A DNA stretch of 27,305 nucleotides. Origin: Thiopontia sp964344785. Its GTDB lineage: Bacteria > Pseudomonadota > Gammaproteobacteria > GCF-002020875. The notes under the pieces were generated by a model, which saw only the letters and a list, made by a program, of their open reading frames with translations, was not told the origin of the DNA and searched no databases. Position 1 is the first letter of the stretch, and the number at the start of each line of letters is the position of its first letter. The DNA lies in contig CAYFOR010000027.1 of assembly GCA_964344785.1 (NCBI GenBank), forward strand, positions 1-27,305, in the 5' to 3' direction. This document shows positions 1 through 7,792 of the stretch, piece after piece. Position numbers and translations under genes: made by a program.

Positions 1-110
1 TCACGTTGGAATGACGGCCTCGCTTCAGGGCCATTTCATATTGGACAAGACTTTCACTGGAGGAAATGGGAGAAATCTGTCATCATTCCGCAGCTTGTGC
101 ATGCGTGTGA
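1..110. other. window edge, no callable gene
   Basis: Two of the forward frames run open from the window edge into the terminator that follows, but neither translation shows a motif I recognise. This may be the 3' end of an upstream gene or plain intergenic DNA. In many gammaproteobacteria the gene before lepA is a DegQ/MucD-type protease, but nothing here shows that. Confidence 0.3.
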
Positions 111-139
111 AATGGCCCCGAAACCGGGGTCATTTTTTT
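111..139 (+). terminator. Rho-independent terminator upstream of lepA
   Basis: A GC-rich hairpin (arms about 112-120 and 125-133, one G-T wobble, loop of about 4 nt) is followed at once by a run of seven T. It would end transcription of whatever lies upstream, so lepA probably has its own promoter between 140 and 198. I see no clear sigma70 boxes there. Confidence 0.85.
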
Positions 140-198
140 AGGAACAGGAAGTAACGATTCAGCCTCTCTGAACGGTTGCAAGATACCAAGAAATCAAA

Positions 199-2001
199 GT
201 GTACGATTTATCACAGATTCGGAATTTCTCCATTATTGCCCATATCGATCACGGCAAGTCGACCATTGCGGACCGATTCATTCAGGTCTGTGGTGGTTTG
301 AGCGACCGTGAGATGTCGGCGCAGGTGCTCGATTCGATGGATATCGAACGGGAGCGGGGGATTACCATCAAGGCACAGAGCGTATCGCTCGAATACCGGG
401 CAAGGGATGGACAGGTCTATCTGCTCAATTTCATCGATACCCCCGGTCACGTTGACTTTACCTATGAGGTCTCCCGCTCACTGGCGGCCTGTGAGGGGGC
501 GCTGCTGGTGGTGGATGCCGCGCAGGGGGTTGAGGCACAGACCGTGGCCAACTGCTATACCGCAATCGACCTGGGGCTTGAGGTGGTACCGGTATTGAAC
601 AAGATCGATCTCCCCTCCGCAGAACCGGAAAGGGTCATTGAAGAGATCGAAGAGATCGTCGGCATCGAGGCGGAGGAGGCCAAGCGGGTCAGCGCCAAGA
701 CCGGGCTCGGCATTGATGAGCTGCTGGATGAGATGGTTGAACTGATTCCACCGCCGGAGGGCGACCCGGATGGACCACTGCAGGCGCTGATTATCGACTC
801 CTGGTTTGACAACTACCTGGGTGTGGTCTCGCTGGTGCGGGTGGTCAATGGCCGTATTCGCAACAAGATGAAGATGAAGGTGATGTCGACGGCCGAGAGC
901 CATCTGGTCGATCAGGTCGGCATCTTCACTCCGAAACGGACACCGCGCGACGAGCTGGTTGCGGGTGAAGTGGGCTATGTGGTGGCCGGGATCAAGCAGA
1001 TCGACGGTGCACCGGTGGGTGATACCCTGGTGGAAGAGCGTAATCCTGCAGAAGAGTCGCTACCCGGTTTTCAGCAGATCAAGCCCCAGGTCTATGCCGG
1101 TATGTATACCGTGGATAGTGATGATTATGAGGATTTTCGTGATGCCCTGGCGAAACTCCGCCTGAATGATGCGGCACTGGAATATGAGCCTGAGGTCTCT
1201 CCGGCACTGGGATTTGGTTTCCGTATCGGCTTTCTCGGCATGCTCCATATGGAGATCATCCAGGAGCGGCTGGAGCGCGAGTATGACCTCAATCTGGTGA
1301 CCACGGCACCTACCGTCATCTACGAGATCGAGCAGACCGATGGTGAGGTGATCCAGATCGACAATCCGGCGGACCTCCCTGTGGTCAACAAGATTCGACA
1401 GATTCGTGAGCCGGTGATTGTGGCCAATATTCTCACACCACAAGACTACGTGGGTGTGGTGATTGGACTCTGTGTTGAGAAGCGGGGCGTGCAGAAGAAT
1501 ATGCAATACATGGGGCGTCAGGTGTCACTGACCTATGAGCTGCCACTGTCCGAGGTATTGGTCGACTTTTTTGATCGTCTCAAGTCGGTCAGTCGTGGAT
1601 TTGCTTCAATGGATTACCATTTCAAGGCCTTTGTCCCGGCCGATCTGGTCAAGGTGGATCTGCTGATCAACGGTGACCGCATGGATGCACTGTCGATGAT
1701 TGTTCATCGGGATGACTCGATTTCACGTGGCCGTGTACTGGCCGAAAAGATGCGGGAGATTATCCCGAGACAGATGTTCGATGTGGCGGTTCAGGCGGCC
1801 ATTGGAGCCAAGATCATTGCCCGTACCACCGTCAAGGCGCTGCGAAAGAATGTGACGGCCAAGTGCTATGGCGGGGATGTGAGTCGAAAGAGAAAACTGC
1901 TGGAGAAGCAGAAAGAGGGAAAGAAGCGGATGAAACGGGTTGGTAAGGTGGATATTCCGCAGGAGGCCTTCATGGCGGTACTGCAGACGGGTAAGAAATA
2001 G
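199..2001 (+). CDS. lepA: Elongation factor 4 (LepA), ribosome back-translocase GTPase
   Basis: LepA/EF4 is a translational GTPase that binds the ribosome and affects translocation and initiation under stress. The 600-residue product is the usual family length (about 599 in E. coli). The G1 loop AHIDHGKST is at residues 14-22, the G3 motif DTPGH at 80-84 and the G4 motif NKID at 134-137. The EF-G-like domains and the basic LepA-specific C-terminal tail (KRKLLEKQKEGKKRMKRVG region) are present. The start is GTG at 199, just before the conserved IRNFSIIAHIDHGKST block, and the Shine-Dalgarno match is weak. It opens the lepA-lepB-rnc-era block that is conserved in gammaproteobacteria. Identity is secure. 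Confidence 0.97.
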   Translation: MYDLSQIRNFSIIAHIDHGKSTIADRFIQVCGGLSDREMSAQVLDSMDIERERGITIKAQSVSLEYRARDGQVYLLNFIDTPGHVDFTYEVSRSLAACEGALLVVDAAQGVEAQTVANCYTAIDLGLEVVPVLNKIDLPSAEPERVIEEIEEIVGIEAEEAKRVSAKTGLGIDELLDEMVELIPPPEGDPDGPLQALIIDSWFDNYLGVVSLVRVVNGRIRNKMKMKVMSTAESHLVDQVGIFTPKRTPRDELVAGEVGYVVAGIKQIDGAPVGDTLVEERNPAEESLPGFQQIKPQVYAGMYTVDSDDYEDFRDALAKLRLNDAALEYEPEVSPALGFGFRIGFLGMLHMEIIQERLEREYDLNLVTTAPTVIYEIEQTDGEVIQIDNPADLPVVNKIRQIREPVIVANILTPQDYVGVVIGLCVEKRGVQKNMQYMGRQVSLTYELPLSEVLVDFFDRLKSVSRGFASMDYHFKAFVPADLVKVDLLINGDRMDALSMIVHRDDSISRGRVLAEKMREIIPRQMFDVAVQAAIGAKIIARTTVKALRKNVTAKCYGGDVSRKRKLLEKQKEGKKRMKRVGKVDIPQEAFMAVLQTGKK

Positions 2002-2022
2002 AAAAGAAATAACAGATTAAAA

Positions 2023-2088
2023 CATGAAGTGCATGAAGAACATGAAGGAGAAGAGAGCGGTACCTTCATTAACTTCATGCCCTTCATG
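2023..2088. repeat. 9-nt periodic repeat forming a long hairpin between lepA and lepB
   Basis: Three CATGAAG units with 9-nt spacing (2023, 2032, 2041) are followed by CTTCATT, CTTCATG and CTTCATG, also with 9-nt spacing (2064, 2073, 2082). The two 26-nt arms (2023-2048 and 2063-2088) match at about 22 positions when one is reverse-complemented, with a 14-nt loop. There is no T-tract, so it is more likely an RNA hairpin or repeat-family member than a terminator. Confidence 0.7.
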
Positions 2089-2101
2089 GTGAAAAGAAGG
2101 A

Positions 2102-2881
2102 ATGGATATGCATTTGGATTTTTCGGGGGTGTTGCTGATTGCGCTGGTGGTGACCGGAGTAATCTGGGCGCTGGACGCAAAGTATTGGGCAAGAGAGCGA
2201 CGTGACGATGAGGAGATGCCACTGCTGGTGGAGTACTCCCGCTCCTTCTTTCCAGTCATTCTGATTGTACTGGTGCTGCGCTCCTTTCTCTTCGAGCCCT
2301 TCCGTATCCCTTCCAGCTCAATGCGCCCAACGCTGGTGGTGGGTGATTTCATTCTGGTCAACAAGTACATCTATGGACTGCGGTTGCCGGTGATCGACAC
2401 CAAGATTTTGGAGGTGAGCGATCCGCAACGCGGGGATATCATGGTCTTTCGCTACCCCGAAGCGCCCAGTATCGACTATATCAAGCGGGTGGTCGGCATT
2501 CCGGGAGATCGCATCAGTTATCGAAACCGCCGACTCTATGTCAATGGCAAGGCTGCGGAGATGACCAAGCATGGGACCCATCTCTGGATGAACAACCAGT
2601 GCCAGACCATCGACTCGCTACGCTTCCGCGAGCAGACCGATGAGAGTGATCATGAGATCCTGATCATTCCGCGGCGGGCCTCACGTGCCGAGGGGGAGTG
2701 GATCGTCCCGGAGGGGCACTACTACATGCTGGGTGACAACCGTGACAACAGTCGGGACAGCCGCTACTGGGGCTTTGTACCGGAAGAGAATATTGTCGGC
2801 AAGGCCGTTGCGGTCTGGATGAACTGGGACTTTACCTGTGGTGATGGTATTGGCTGGGGTCGCATCGGTGGTATTGATTAG
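2102..2881 (+). CDS. lepB: Signal peptidase I
   Basis: LepB is the membrane serine/lysine protease that removes N-terminal signal peptides from Sec/Tat-exported proteins on the periplasmic face. Two hydrophobic segments are seen (about residues 9-24 and 49-63). Next come the catalytic serine box PSSSMRPT (Ser73), the general-base lysine in DYIKRVVGIPGD (Lys128) and the box E motif GDNRDNSRDSRYWG. At 259 residues it is shorter than E. coli LepB (324) but normal for many gammaproteobacteria. The ATG at 2102 almost touches the AAGG at 2097-2100. The in-frame ATG at 2108 is better spaced and may be the true start. Exported proteins nearby (the IalB-like protein, PilY1) would be its substrates, but type IV pilins would not. 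Confidence 0.96.
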   Translation: MDMHLDFSGVLLIALVVTGVIWALDAKYWARERRDDEEMPLLVEYSRSFFPVILIVLVLRSFLFEPFRIPSSSMRPTLVVGDFILVNKYIYGLRLPVIDTKILEVSDPQRGDIMVFRYPEAPSIDYIKRVVGIPGDRISYRNRRLYVNGKAAEMTKHGTHLWMNNQCQTIDSLRFREQTDESDHEILIIPRRASRAEGEWIVPEGHYYMLGDNRDNSRDSRYWGFVPEENIVGKAVAVWMNWDFTCGDGIGWGRIGGID

Positions 2882-2893
2882 GAGTGGAATGGA

Positions 2894-3421
2894 ATGAATG
2901 GATTAAGAAGTATTTTGCTGTTGCTGGTGGGCCTATTACCATTATTGCTTCAGGCGGAAGGTGGTGCAGAACAGCCGACGATGCGTACCGTCACCGAGCA
3001 GTTTCAGGATTGGGCCATCTCCTGTGTTGAACAGCAGGATGCCACTGTCTGCGAGGTACGCCACTCCATTGTCACCCCGGAAGGGGGCATACAGGGGCAA
3101 CTCAGTGTCTCTGGCCGTTCGGACAAGCCGGGTGAGTTGCTGTTCCAGGTTGCGTTGCCGCTGCTGGCTGATCTCAAGCGGACGGTAGCGATACAGATAG
3201 ATGAAGAAGCTCAAACTCATATGCAGTATGCATTCTGCACCCCGGCGGCCTGTTTTGTGGCTGAGCCGTTGAATGACGAGCTGGTGGCACTATTCAAAAA
3301 GGGAATGGCCTTTACCATCTATTCCCGAAATCTGAGACATGGTGATGTTGTGCTAAAAGGCTCTCTGTTGGGCTTCTCTGCAGCACTCAACCGGCTGAAG
3401 AAGAAGGTTGAAGTCAAGTAA
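2894..3421 (+). CDS. IalB-family exported protein (invasion associated locus B domain)
   Basis: The product has 175 residues with a hydrophobic signal peptide (about 1-21). A core resembling the IalB family follows: FQDWAISC near the start, a central strand-rich part, then CTPAACFVAEPLNDELVALFKKG. Four cysteines (44, 53, 115, 120) suggest two periplasmic disulfides. IalB was named from Bartonella, but the family is broad in proteobacteria and its biochemical role is unclear, so I do not infer virulence. It lies 12 bp after lepB and 3 bp before rnc, so it is co-transcribed. Many gammaproteobacteria have a DUF4845 membrane protein in this slot instead. The start is supported by purine-rich sequence just upstream (GGAG at 2881-2884). 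Confidence 0.8.
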   Translation: MNGLRSILLLLVGLLPLLLQAEGGAEQPTMRTVTEQFQDWAISCVEQQDATVCEVRHSIVTPEGGIQGQLSVSGRSDKPGELLFQVALPLLADLKRTVAIQIDEEAQTHMQYAFCTPAACFVAEPLNDELVALFKKGMAFTIYSRNLRHGDVVLKGSLLGFSAALNRLKKKVEVK

Positions 3422-3424
3422 CTG

Positions 3425-4108
3425 ATGTCTCTGCAACCACTACAGAGATTGGAGAGGAGACTGAACTATCAGTTCTCTGATCCGGGTCTGCTGCAGCAGG
3501 CGATGACGCACCGCAGTAGTGGCAGTAATAATAACGAGCGACTCGAATTTCTGGGTGATTCGATTTTGGGGTTTGTGGTCAGTGATCTGCTCTACCGGCA
3601 CTATCCTGATGTGAGCGAAGGGGATTTGAGCCGCCTTCGGGCACGTCTGGTGCGGGGAGAGAGCCTGGCAGTGATTGCGCGTGAGTTCGAGTTTGGTGAT
3701 GCACTGCTGCTGGGGCAGGGAGAGATGAAAAGTGGTGGGCATCGCCGGGACTCCATCCTGGCCGATGCAGTGGAGGCGGTCATCGGAGCAATCTATCTCG
3801 ATGGTGGGTTCGAGCGGTGTGAGCACTGGCTGCAACAACTCATGCAGCCTCGAATAGAGACCATGCCTCCGTTATCCAAGTTGAAAGACCCGAAAACACA
3901 GCTGCAGGAGTGGTTGCAGGCACGCAAGTACCCACTGCCTCAATATGCTGTTGAAAAGATTGAGGGGGAGGGGCATCAGCAGCGTTTTACCGTTGCCTGC
4001 CGGATCGAACAGCTGCAGATTTCCACCAGCGGCCAGGGGCAAAGTCGACGAAAGGCGGAGCAGAATGCAGCAACCGAGGCGCTGGAGAAGCTGGAGTCAT
4101 CCCATTGA
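3425..4108 (+). CDS. rnc: Ribonuclease III
   Basis: RNase III is a double-strand-specific endoribonuclease that processes rRNA precursors and structured mRNAs. The 227-residue protein matches the family length. The signature NERLEFLGDSILGF carries Glu41 and Asp45, and the second metal-binding pair is Asp114 and Glu117 in LADAVEAVIGA. A double-stranded-RNA-binding domain fills about residues 155-224. It starts 3 bp after the IalB-like gene, and its TGA overlaps the start of era, so the two are translationally coupled. The rnc-era pairing is conserved in gammaproteobacteria. Confidence 0.97.
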   Translation: MSLQPLQRLERRLNYQFSDPGLLQQAMTHRSSGSNNNERLEFLGDSILGFVVSDLLYRHYPDVSEGDLSRLRARLVRGESLAVIAREFEFGDALLLGQGEMKSGGHRRDSILADAVEAVIGAIYLDGGFERCEHWLQQLMQPRIETMPPLSKLKDPKTQLQEWLQARKYPLPQYAVEKIEGEGHQQRFTVACRIEQLQISTSGQGQSRRKAEQNAATEALEKLESSH

Positions 4109-5010
4109 GCATGGTCGTTGATCACAGTGGGCGGATTGCGATTGTAGGACGCCCCAATGTGGGCAAGTCGACGCTGATGAACAAGATCCTTGGAGAGAAG
4201 CTGAGTATCACCTCGCGCAAGCCGCAGACCACGCGTCATCGCCTGTTGGGGGTGAAGACGGTTGAAAACTACCAGTTTGTCTATATCGATACCCCCGGGT
4301 TGCATACCCGTAAGGAGAGTGCGTTAAATCGCTACCTCAACCGTACGGCTAGCGCCTCACTGGATGATGTCGATATCATCCTGTTCGTGGTGGACTGCAC
4401 GCAGTGGAATGATGAGGATGAAGCGGTGCTGGCACGGCTCAAAGGGCATGATCAGGCGGCGGTTGCGGTGATCAACAAGGTGGATCAACTGAAGGACAAG
4501 GAGGCGTTGCTGCCGCTGATGGCAACATTGGCAGAGCAGCACGCATTCACCGAGATTGTTCCGCTCTCTGCGCAGAACGGTAAGGGTGTGGACCGGCTTG
4601 AACAACTGCTTCAGGATCTGCTGCCGGAGGGGTATCCCTTTTATGAAGCAGATCAGCTGACCGACCGTAGTGAACGTTTTCTGGTTGCAGAGCGCATTCG
4701 GGAGAAACTGACCCGACAGCTTGGACAGGAATTGCCCTATGCGATGACCGTGGAGATCGAGCAGTTCAAGGAAGAGGAAGGGCTGACCACAATCAGTGCG
4801 GTGATCTGGGTGGAGCGTGCCGGGCAGAAAGGGATCGTCATCGGCAACCGGGGGGCACGATTGCGTAGCGTAGGCAAAGAGGCGCGTGAGGAGCTGGAGC
4901 TGCTGCTGGGGCGCAAGATCTTTTTGCAACTGTGGGTCAAAGTCAGAGAGGGGTGGTCCGACGATGAGCGAGCACTGCAGAGTTTCGGCTACCGTGAGGA
5001 GCTGGATTAG
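4105..5010 (+). CDS. era: GTPase Era, 30S ribosome assembly
   Basis: Era is an essential GTPase that binds the 3' end of 16S rRNA during small-subunit maturation. G1 GRPNVGKST is at residues 15-23, G3 DTPG at 62-65 and G4 NKVD at 124-127. The C-terminal KH RNA-binding domain includes the conserved GNRGARLRSVGKEAREELE stretch. The length of 301 is typical. The start is taken as TTG at 4105, overlapping the rnc stop, because GGAG at 4093-4096 is 8 nt away. The ATG two codons later (4111) is the alternative but is spaced 14 nt. The stop overlaps the recO GTG by one base. Confidence 0.97.
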   Translation: MSMVVDHSGRIAIVGRPNVGKSTLMNKILGEKLSITSRKPQTTRHRLLGVKTVENYQFVYIDTPGLHTRKESALNRYLNRTASASLDDVDIILFVVDCTQWNDEDEAVLARLKGHDQAAVAVINKVDQLKDKEALLPLMATLAEQHAFTEIVPLSAQNGKGVDRLEQLLQDLLPEGYPFYEADQLTDRSERFLVAERIREKLTRQLGQELPYAMTVEIEQFKEEEGLTTISAVIWVERAGQKGIVIGNRGARLRSVGKEAREELELLLGRKIFLQLWVKVREGWSDDERALQSFGYREELD

Positions 5011-5726
5011 TGGGGCACCGTGACCAGCTCCAACAGGTGGTGGTCCTCCATCGACGCCCCTTCCGAAACAGCAGTCTGATTGTCGATCTGCTAAGCGAAC
5101 GGGGGAGCCGTACCTCCCTGGTGGCACGTGGTGCCTCCCGAGGCAGGCATCCGCAGTCAGCCCTGCTGGAGCCATTTCGGCTGATACAGGTGAGTTGGAG
5201 CGGACGTGGAGAACTTCATACCCTCAATAAACTGGAGCCAACGGCTACTATCTGGCGGCTGGATGGACGACGCCTGATCTGCGGCCTCTATGCCAATGAG
5301 CTGTTGATGCGGACACTCCATCACGGTGATGAACACCCGTCACTGTTTGAGGATTATCTACAGTTGGTGGATGGTCTGCACAGTGAGGCGGACGAAGGGT
5401 GGCTATTGCGCCGTTTCGAGGTGAAATTGCTGGAGCAGGTCGGTTTTGGTGTGGATCTTCAGCATGATGGTGAAGGTATACCGATCGAGGCCGATTGTCA
5501 TTATCACTACCATCCGGAAGAGGGGCTGTTGCCGTTCTCCGGTAACCATCACTCACGGATTGTGATCAGTGGCAGGACGCTACAGTGGTTACGCTCTACC
5601 GAAGCCGGTGCGGAGCGGAAGATATTGAGGGAGGCCAGGATTCTGTTGCGCCACGCGATCGATTACCATATCCCCGGTGAGTTGCAGAGTCGAAAGCTGA
5701 TGGCTCAATATAGTTCGATCAGCTAG
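5010..5726 (+). CDS. recO: DNA repair protein RecO
   Basis: RecO works with RecR and RecF to load RecA onto SSB-coated single-stranded DNA during gap repair. The N-terminal OB-fold part shows the family pattern (VVLHRRPFRNSSLIVDLLSERGSR...), followed by the helical domain (LYANELLMRTL, LLRRFEVKLLEQVGFG). The length of 238 residues is usual. The GTG start at 5010 shares its first base with the era stop and has GAGGAG 9 nt upstream (4995-5000), which supports it. Era followed by recO and pdxJ is a standard gammaproteobacterial order. Confidence 0.93.
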   Translation: MGHRDQLQQVVVLHRRPFRNSSLIVDLLSERGSRTSLVARGASRGRHPQSALLEPFRLIQVSWSGRGELHTLNKLEPTATIWRLDGRRLICGLYANELLMRTLHHGDEHPSLFEDYLQLVDGLHSEADEGWLLRRFEVKLLEQVGFGVDLQHDGEGIPIEADCHYHYHPEEGLLPFSGNHHSRIVISGRTLQWLRSTEAGAERKILREARILLRHAIDYHIPGELQSRKLMAQYSSIS

Positions 5727-5759
5727 GAATGGTTAAGAATTAAATCGAGGATTATTGCA

Positions 5760-6500
5760 TTGAGTATGGAGCTTTCCCCACTGCTTGGGGTCAATATCGA
5801 TCATGTTGCGACACTGCGTCAGGCCCGTGGCACACGCTACCCTGATCCAGTTCAGGCGGCGCTGGAGGCAGAACAGGCGGGTGCGGACGGGATCACCATG
5901 CATCTGCGGGAGGATCGGCGCCACATACAGGAGAGAGACCTCTTTCTGGTACATGATGTGATTCAGACCCGAATCAATCTGGAGATGGCGGTCACCGATG
6001 AGATGCTCACCATTGCCGAGCGGTTGCAACCTGCCGACTGCTGTCTGGTTCCGGAGAAACGTGAAGAGTTGACAACCGAGGGTGGATTGGATGTGGCCGG
6101 GCAGCTTGAGCGAATGGGTGATGCGGTGGCGCGGCTGACGGAGGCCGGAATCAAGGTCTCTCCGTTCATCGACCCCGATCTGGAACAGATTGATGCGGTG
6201 GCACGAGTCGGTGCCCCGGTTTGTGAGATCCATACCGGCGGTTTTGCAGATGCCGGGAGCCGAGATGAGCGGCTTGCAGAGTTTGACCGCATCCGGGAAG
6301 CGGCACATTATGCACACTCTCTGGGTATTCAGGTCAATGCCGGACATGGTCTCCACTACCATAATGTGACGGCGGTTGCGGCACTGCCCGAGATTGTTGA
6401 ACTCAATATTGGCCATGCCATCGTTGCCCAGGCACTGTTCAGTGGATTGCAGGGTGCGGTACGCGAGATGAAGCGGCTGATGGTCGAGGCACGCCGATGA
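5760..6500 (+). CDS. pdxJ: Pyridoxine 5'-phosphate synthase
   Basis: PdxJ condenses 1-deoxyxylulose 5-phosphate with 3-amino-2-oxopropyl phosphate to form pyridoxine 5'-phosphate, the last step of the DXP-dependent vitamin B6 pathway. Seen here are the N-terminal GVNIDHVATLRQARGT block, CCLVPEKREELTTEGG, EIHTGGFAD and the phosphate-loop region VNAGHGLHYHNV. The length of 246 is normal for this TIM-barrel enzyme. The start is TTG at 5760 with GAGG about 9 nt upstream, and an ATG lies two codons later at 5766. The last four bases overlap acpS. Its product cofactor is used by CysM, encoded two genes on. Confidence 0.96.
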   Translation: MSMELSPLLGVNIDHVATLRQARGTRYPDPVQAALEAEQAGADGITMHLREDRRHIQERDLFLVHDVIQTRINLEMAVTDEMLTIAERLQPADCCLVPEKREELTTEGGLDVAGQLERMGDAVARLTEAGIKVSPFIDPDLEQIDAVARVGAPVCEIHTGGFADAGSRDERLAEFDRIREAAHYAHSLGIQVNAGHGLHYHNVTAVAALPEIVELNIGHAIVAQALFSGLQGAVREMKRLMVEARR

Positions 6501-6883
6501 TCGTCGGTATCGGTACCGATATCGTACGGGTGGAACGCTTGGCGCACAGCCTGGCACGCTATCGTGAACGTATTGCCCAGCGCATCCTGGGCTCTGCTGA
6601 GTATGACGAGTTTTTACAACGTAGTGAGCGGCAGCGCCCATCCTATCTGGCGAAACGCTTTGCCGCCAAGGAGGCGGCAGCCAAGGCATTGGGAACCGGC
6701 TTTCGCAATGGTATTAGCCTGCAGCAGATCGAGGTGGATCATGATCCGCAAGGCAGACCGCTGCTGCGCTGGCATGGTGCCGCTCAGGATCAGTTGGAAC
6801 GTATTCAGGCGACTACAGCTCACCTCTCGATCTCGGATGAGGAGAGCCACGCAGTCGCCTTTGTTGTATTGGAGAGACAGTAA
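6497..6883 (+). CDS. acpS: Holo-[acyl-carrier-protein] synthase
   Basis: AcpS transfers 4'-phosphopantetheine from coenzyme A to apo-ACP, activating fatty-acid synthesis. The magnesium-binding residues are Asp8 in the opening MIVGIGTDIVRVERL and Glu59 in AKRFAAKEAAAKALG. The ending SISDEESHAVAFVVLE is typical. The 128-residue length matches the family. It starts in an ATGA overlap with pdxJ, the usual coupled pair in this class, and lies 3 bp before cysM. Confidence 0.96.
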   Translation: MIVGIGTDIVRVERLAHSLARYRERIAQRILGSAEYDEFLQRSERQRPSYLAKRFAAKEAAAKALGTGFRNGISLQQIEVDHDPQGRPLLRWHGAAQDQLERIQATTAHLSISDEESHAVAFVVLERQ

Positions 6884-6886
6884 CCC

Positions 6887-7792
6887 ATGAATTATCCAAC
6901 CATGGAGACCGTCGTCGGCAACACGCCGATGGTTCGGTTGCAGCGCCTGTTGAGTGAGCAGGCCATTGAACGCGGAAACACGGTATTGGTGAAGCTGGAG
7001 GGTACCAATCCGGCGGGATCGGTCAAGGATCGGCCTGCCCTCAGCATGATCCGTCGTGCCGAGGAGCGGGGCGATATCCGGCCGGGTGATACCCTGATCG
7101 AGGCAACCAGTGGGAATACCGGTATCGCACTGGCGATGGCGGCAGCGATCAAGGGGTACCGAATGATTCTGGTAATGCCGGACCATATGAGTGTCGAGCG
7201 GCGTGCCTCGATGCGGGCCTATGGTGCCGAGTTGGTGCTGACACCACAGGCCGAGAGCATGGAGGGGGCGATAGACAAGTCACGTGAGCTGGAGGCAGCC
7301 GGAGTGGGCAAGATTCTCGATCAGTTTGCCAATCAGGATAATCCACAGGCACACTTCGAGGGGACCGGGCCGGAGATCTGGCGGGATACCCAGGGAACGG
7401 TGACCCATTTCGTCAGTGCCATGGGAACGACCGGGACCATCATGGGCAACTCCCGTTTTCTGAAGGAGAAGAACCGCGATATCGAGATCATCGGTGTACA
7501 GCCGGAAGAGGGCTCCAGCATTCCGGGCATCCGTCGCTGGCCGGAGGCCTATCTGCCCAAAATCTATGATGCCTCGCGTGTGGACCGTCTGATTGATGTC
7601 TCCCAGGCAGATGCAGAGGAGACCACCCGTCGCATGGCAGCTGAAGAGGGGATCTTCTGCGGCATCTCATCAGGTGGTGCCGTCACCGTTGCGCTGAAGC
7701 TGAGTGAAGTGGTGGAACAGGCGACCATCGTCACGATTATCTGTGACCGGGGAGATCGTTATCTCTCAACCGGTGTCTTTCCGGCCGAGTAA
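6887..7792 (+). CDS. cysM: Cysteine synthase B (O-acetylserine sulfhydrylase B)
   Basis: This PLP enzyme makes cysteine from O-acetylserine and sulfide, or S-sulfocysteine from thiosulfate. The cofactor lysine is Lys47 in NPAGSVKDR, and the substrate loop EATSGNTGIALA follows. The long stretches PEEGSSIPGIRRWPEAYLP and EGIFCGISSGGA are CysM-like rather than CysK-like. The 301 residues match E. coli CysM (303). It ends the forward housekeeping block. Its last 27 bp overlap the 3' end of the reverse-strand response regulator, so the two genes converge with no room for a separate terminator. Confidence 0.95.
   Translation: MNYPTMETVVGNTPMVRLQRLLSEQAIERGNTVLVKLEGTNPAGSVKDRPALSMIRRAEERGDIRPGDTLIEATSGNTGIALAMAAAIKGYRMILVMPDHMSVERRASMRAYGAELVLTPQAESMEGAIDKSRELEAAGVGKILDQFANQDNPQAHFEGTGPEIWRDTQGTVTHFVSAMGTTGTIMGNSRFLKEKNRDIEIIGVQPEEGSSIPGIRRWPEAYLPKIYDASRVDRLIDVSQADAEETTRRMAAEEGIFCGISSGGAVTVALKLSEVVEQATIVTIICDRGDRYLSTGVFPAE

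Noticed and set aside
1..110. 3' end of an upstream protein gene
   Set aside because: Two frames are open but neither has recognisable sequence, so no gene call is supported.
5733..6689. Reverse open frame of 318 codons opposite pdxJ and acpS
   Set aside because: Both forward genes have clear catalytic motifs; the reverse translation is low-complexity with no domain.
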